Origin: Beroe ovata
Taxonomy: Eukaryota > Ctenophora > Nuda > Beroida > Beroidae
Assembly (NCBI GenBank): GCA_946803715.1
Contig: CAMPET010000153.1
Span: 125,785 to 136,908, forward strand
Length of the DNA: 11,124 nucleotides
Direction: 5' to 3'
Below are positions 7,601 through 11,124 of the stretch, piece by piece. Position 1 is the first letter of the stretch, and the number at the start of each line of letters is the position of its first letter. The translations under genes were made by a program, and so were the position numbers. The notes under the pieces are model-generated. The model made no database searches. It saw only the letters and a program-made list of their open reading frames with translations, and was not told the DNA's origin.

Positions 7601-8984
7601 AGTGTGTAACATGGCTAATGATTGTGGCGACCATTCCGACGAGAAGGGTTGTGGAAATAGCTTCCAGTGTCAAGAATCCAGACGTTACATCCCACTATCT
7701 AGCAAGTGTAACGGACTTATAGACTGCCACGATTCCTCGGATGAGTGTAACTCAGAGTGTAGTCGGGAAATCATTGAAGGAACCGGTTTAAAAGCATGTG
7801 CTTGGATTCTGGGGGGAATGGCCGTGTTTCTGAACGTGATTCTGATTTCCAAGTTCATATCGGGGGTTGGTCGAGGAGGTAAATCCGCTAGAATAAACAG
7901 GACGATAAAATTGATGATATGCTTGGGTGATCTCTTGACAGGAATTTACCTCATTGCCATTGCTTTAGTTGACTGTTTTTTTGCACAAGGATATTGTGAA
8001 AATCAGCACACATGGCTTTCCAGTCCCTATTGTGCGTTTCTCGGGATTTTCAATACATTTGGGGCAACAGTCTCCATCTTGTCGATGACATATCTGAGTC
8101 TGTTCAGGGTGTTCACTATAGGAAATGGCCGTATCGATCACATCAGTCACCTCACACTGAAAAGCAACTCGATCTTATGCTTCATATTCCTTGCTTCATT
8201 TTTCATTGCGTACACCCCCCTGATTGATACCTTGGACGACTTCTTTGTCAACGGAATAACATATGAAAGAGACTTGAGATTGTTTGTGTCCATTGTCGAT
8301 AAGAAAACTCATCTGAACATCTTCAAAAGCTACTTTGGCAAGATTAGCAAGCTGCACTTGAAGTGGAGTGAGACCAAAACTTTGGTGGAACTCATGTTTT
8401 CAAGTGACCAAGGCAAGCTTAATATGGAGAAAGTTCATTTCTATGGGAACGAGGGGGTCTGCTTGTTCAAGTACTTCGTGAAGAGGAGTGATCCACAGCT
8501 TTACTTCGTTTGGACAGCCCTGGCTATCGACGCAGTTTGCTTCTTACTCATAACCGTTTGTTACATCATAATCTATGCCCGCACAGCTAAGGTCAATCGT
8601 GAGTTAGTCTCAATTATGAAAAGGGCCAACAACGCCGATCGCCTCCATAAGAAGAGAAACAAACGACTACAACGGAATATTACACTGATCATAATGACGG
8701 ATTTCATGTGTTGGATACCCATGATTATCATAAGCTTCCTTCACTCACTGGAGGTCGTCGACGCTACTTTCCTCTATTCCTACTCTTCCATTGTCATTCT
8801 CTCGATCAACTCTGTCATCAACCCATTACTCTACGATGATATCATCCGGAAACAATTTCACGCCCTCTTTGCTGCTTCCAACAGAGTTAAGAATTTCATA
8901 TGGAAGAGAAGAGATGATGGACTGAACCGGGAGATGGGAGCAGTTAATATGGAGATGAACAATTTTATTAGGGGAAGGAAGTGA
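4642..8984 (+). CDS. gene 2 exon 2: ectodomain and 7TM of a multi-LDLa relaxin-receptor-like GPCR (contains assembly joint)
   Basis: One uninterrupted exon completes the codon begun in exon 1 and ends at TGA 8982-8984. Domain order: a weak SRCR-like stretch (4695-4979, with CNKLGY); a cysteine-rich region; LDLa or LDLa-like modules near 5526-5642 (DCDNGADEE), 5799-5897 (degenerate, CDDGMD), 5916-5993 (CNGIPDCERGEDE), 6015-6128 (divergent) and 6189-6275 (CDGRDDCGEE); a cysteine-rich linker; a juxtamembrane LDLa pair; and 7TM. The last part occurs twice: linker, LDLa pair and TM1 to early TM3 at 6253-7189, then after N7190 the linker again, LDLa at 7563-7652 and 7665-7748, and a complete 7TM (TM1 7797-7868, TM3 8031-8117, TM6 8676-8756 with CWIP, TM7 8766-8840 with NPLLY). 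The frame is kept across the N (ATN, then ACT). As written, exons 1+2 encode 1471 residues; merging the overlap gives about 1175. No leucine-rich repeats are seen, unlike known LGR type C receptors. Ligand unknown. Confidence 0.82.
6253..7189 (+). repeat. receptor repeat copy B, truncated in TM3 at N7190
   Basis: The copy covers the linker, both juxtamembrane LDLa modules (6675-6764, 6777-6860), TM1 (6909-6980), TM2 (7011-7085) and the start of TM3, where it stops at the N. Its last 198 bases carry substitutions absent from both A and C (for example K>R and R>K between TM1 and TM2, L>S in TM2, H>Y and S>T before TM3). Confidence 0.9.
7190..7190. other. single-N contig joint inside gene 2
   Basis: The left flank ends in CCAT and the right begins ACTG. 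In the intact copies both flanks sit beside an ATC (...CTCCATC... and ...GATATCACTG...), so the N could stand for C at a small shared motif. The segment right of the N (7191-8077) repeats the one left of it (6303-7189), as expected where two overlapping contigs were placed end to end. Confidence 0.75.
7191..8960 (+). repeat. receptor repeat copy C, carrying the complete 7TM of gene 2
   Basis: The copy restarts at the position equivalent to base 51 of copy A, directly after the N, and runs through the whole 7TM. It matches copy A exactly in the 198 bases where B differs, and differs from both A and B at three sites earlier (F>S, V>D, T>S). Its C-terminal tail and 3' flank are its own. Confidence 0.9.
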
Positions 8985-9128
8985 CCACAGATCACAGAGA
9001 TCGTATGAAAGTATGTATCAAGACCCTACACTGACGGGCTACAGCTGACCCCTGGTGAACCGCTGCTGATTGGTGAAAAGTTGACTTCTGCTTCTTTTAC
9101 ATTTACCTACTGCATAAACTGTACACAA

Positions 9129-9134
9129 AATAAA
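9129..9134 (+). promoter_or_regulatory. poly(A) signal AATAAA of gene 2
   Basis: A canonical hexamer lies 145 bases after the stop codon of gene 2, followed within 30-50 bases by T/G-rich sequence (GGTTTTGTTATTGT), the usual downstream element. This gives a 3' UTR of roughly 160-180 bases. Confidence 0.6.
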
Positions 9135-10015
9135 ACACGATACAAATGTAGATGGTTTTGTTATTGTATTGAAAACCAAATTGATATTGTTGTGTTTGAA
9201 ATTGTTCTATTATAACTCATACCGCAGAATGCCGTTATATGGATCGATCATGGAGTCTGATTTATCATTCTTCTCAATAGTTGAGACTCAGTAATTGAGA
9301 CTCAATTTAGTTATAGATTTTGACAGCGCATTTCAAAATTTAAGTAAGTACCTATTAAATCTAGGCAAATATGAATTTCTGACATCGTACAAATACACGA
9401 AGGTGAAGGTGTGAAGAGGGCGTTGTGATGGAGATGGAAATGTTGTTCAGTGTGATAGTAAGTTATCATATAATATGTTAGTATTCAAGTTTTCTGCACA
9501 ACACTCGCATGCGACTTCTAAAATAATGTAAATGTGTTAGTTCCCTAATGATTGACTCGTCATGAAACACGTGTCGGGCCACACTCATTAAAACTTGTCG
9601 TCATTGTTTTCATACAGCTCCTTCTTGTTCTAAGAAGTTGAGCACTGTTTTGGCGAGATTTTTCTACTAATCCAGTAAAACACATCTAAAAATATTTGCA
9701 CATTTTAAGTTTATCAGGGGCTTCTTCAGGAAACACTTAGGAAGAAGAAATTCCTAGATATGGTTAGGAAAACTTATCAACCTCCCTAAATTCCATATAA
9801 GCATTTAGGAATTCCTTACGCCTTCCTAAGTATGGCCGTGAGTGGAGGTTCTTGTCAGGATATGAGGAGTATTACGTAATGTCCTGAATTATCATGCATA
9901 TGCGCCTCGTTTTTCACCTCTCTATAAAACACGCACATTGCGTTCTGTAACACCTACTGTAACACAACGTACTGTATACACCTACTGTATGCATGATTTA
10001 GCATAGTAGGTATGA
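9135..10015. other. non-coding DNA 3' of gene 2
   Basis: No protein-like frame or RNA gene is visible. Small structures include a direct repeat TTGAGACTCA near 9281-9304, a hairpin-rich cluster at 9735-9831, and a repeated CACCTACTGTA near 9950 and 9979. Confidence 0.5.
9735..9831. repeat. inverted-repeat cluster bounded by ACTTAGGAAG / CTTCCTAAGT
   Basis: The perfect 10-bp inverted repeat at 9735-9744 and 9822-9831 encloses further copies of the same short motif in both directions (ATTCCTAG, GTTAGGAA, CCCTAAATTCC, TTTAGGAATTCC). A strand could form a branched hairpin. It could be a tiny MITE-like relic, but I see no target-site duplication. Confidence 0.4.
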
Positions 10016-10128
10016 ACACACACACACACACACACACACACACANCCTGTCTCACACATCTACACGCAAACAGAGAGACAGACAGCCAGACGCACACACT
10101 GACACACACACACACACAAACAAACAAA
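10016..10128. repeat. CA-rich microsatellite, interrupted by N10045
   Basis: (CA)n runs at 10016-10044, breaks at an N, then continues as an imperfect CA/GACA tract to about 10128. The N probably marks an assembly break in the repeat, so the true length is unknown. The minus-strand frame through here encodes only Cys/Val low-complexity sequence and is not a gene. Confidence 0.85.
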
Positions 10129-10166
10129 TTTAATGCAACGCTGTTCAGATAAGAATGCAAATTGCC

Positions 10167-10408
10167 CACTATTGATTTACAAAGTACATCCGTAATATCA
10201 CAGTATGTGGCACATGCATGAAGGTGTAACTGCGGTTAAATTATTCAATAAACCATTAGTTATAAATAGTACCATGTACATTGTACAACACTTCTCTGTA
10301 TAGTGTATACTGTACAGGTAACTCTACATTTTACAGTACGCAATATCACTGTTTTTATTACCAGTGACATTTATTATGCACAGTGTATTATAGGTGAGTA
10401 TACAATGT
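10167..10408. repeat. duplicated non-coding block, left copy (ends at N10409)
   Basis: The block starts CACTATTGATTTAC and ends GTATACAATGT. It is repeated immediately after the N at 10410-10631 with substitutions and several small indels, including about 20 extra bases here near 10338-10360. It holds an AATAAA-containing stretch and GTGTATACTGTACAG-type palindromic sequence. Confidence 0.85.
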
Positions 10409-10409
10409 N

Positions 10410-10631
10410 CACTATTGATTTACAAAGTACATCCGTAATACTATAGTATGTGACACAATCACATGCCATGCATGAAGGTGTAACTGCGGTAAAATTATTC
10501 AATAAACCATTAGTTATAAATAGTACCATGTACAACACTTCTCTGTATAGTGTATACTGTACAGGTAACTCTACATTTTACAGTGACATTTACCAATTAT
10601 GCACAGTGTATTATAGGTGAGTATACAATGT
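10410..10631. repeat. duplicated non-coding block, right copy
   Basis: Near-copy of 10167-10408 abutting the N at 10409, with the same start and end sequences. The indel differences look allelic, which supports two haplotype contigs laid end to end rather than a biological tandem duplication. Confidence 0.8.
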
Positions 10632-10823
10632 GTATTTCAGGTACAAATTAATGTATTCTTCTGTGTACGTACCTATCAGCACGATAATATACCTACGGTA
10701 CTAATGTAGTGTACGCCACATTGATTAATGTACAATTCACAATTTCAGTCAGGGACATATTTGTTTGGACATTTTGAAAGACAATTGGTCTCCAGCTTTG
10801 ACTATTAGCAAGGTAGGAAATTC
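10632..10823. other. unannotated AT-rich spacer
   Basis: No gene, RNA or mobile element is recognised here. The stretch has several GTAC/TACCTAC motifs typical of the neighbouring DNA. Confidence 0.4.
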
Positions 10824-11124
10824 TGTGTATGTGTGTCTGTATATCCGTGTATGTATGTATGTGTGTGTACATGTCTGTGTATGCGTGTCCGTGTCTATAT
10901 GTTCGTGTTAGTGTGTCTCTGTCTCTGTGCCTGAATATGTCTGTGTGTATAATTCTGTGTGTGTGTCTGTATATCTCTCTGTGTCTCTATGTCTGCCTGT
11001 ATGTCTGTGTGTGTTTATTTATGTAGGTATGTCTGTGTGTGTGTATGTGTGTATGTGTGTGTGTCTCTGTCTGTGTGTGTGTGTGTATGTGTGTGTTTGT
11101 GTGTGTGTGTGTGAGAGAGAGTGC
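10824..11124. repeat. TG-rich compound microsatellite
   Basis: About 300 bases of (TG)n mixed with TATG, TCTG and CTCTG units run to the window end. The forward frame at 10829-11026 encodes only Cys/Val/Tyr low-complexity sequence and is a by-product of the repeat. Confidence 0.85.

Noticed and set aside
9954-10169. Minus-strand Cys/Val-rich frame
   Set aside because: Translation of a CA/TG microsatellite containing an N; no protein family resemblance.
10829-11026. Forward Cys/Val/Tyr-rich frame
   Set aside because: Translation of the TG-rich simple repeat at the window end.

Overview
The window is metazoan nuclear DNA, probably from an invertebrate. It has a spliced gene with consensus GTAAGT/TTTCAG intron borders, a TATA/initiator promoter, an AATAAA poly(A) signal, CA/TG microsatellites and a cut-and-paste DNA transposon inside an intron. 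I cannot name the species. The sequence also shows allelic-scale differences between repeated stretches, and each of its three single-N positions looks like a contig joint (7190, 10045, 10409).

The protein-coding content is one family: rhodopsin-class G-protein-coupled receptors with LDL-receptor class A (LDLa) modules in the ectodomain, most like relaxin receptors (LGR type C, RXFP-like) in the membrane part. Bases 3-1850 are the 3' part of a first gene, whose 5' end lies before the window: two LDLa modules, seven membrane helices and a short tail. From 1851 to about 2660 there is intergenic DNA. A second gene then starts with a TATA/Inr promoter (2664-2699), two short upstream ORFs and a signal-peptide exon (2904-2976). 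A phase-1 intron (2977-4641) follows, then one very large exon (4642-8984) encoding a weak SRCR-like region, several LDLa or LDLa-like modules, a cysteine-rich linker, a juxtamembrane LDLa pair and the 7TM domain.

As assembled, the large exon holds the linker/LDLa/TM1-3 module twice (6303-7189 and 7191-8077), meeting exactly at the N at 7190. The same pattern (a duplicated block meeting at a single N) recurs at 10409 in non-coding DNA. The simplest reading is unmerged overlapping contigs or haplotypes. The real protein would then be about 1175 residues rather than 1471.

The intron carries an 880-bp Merlin/IS1016-like DNA transposon relic (3266-4145). It has an 8-bp target-site duplication, imperfect terminal inverted repeats, two oppositely oriented arrays of 11-bp tandem repeats and a 5'-truncated ISXO2/IS1595-type transposase with one altered catalytic residue. 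This composite, foldback-like structure is the most unusual mobile-element feature of the window.

From 8985 to the end there is 3' UTR and non-coding DNA: a hairpin-rich cluster, the second duplicated block around an N, and long CA- and TG-rich simple repeats. I see no RNA genes and no bacterial features.
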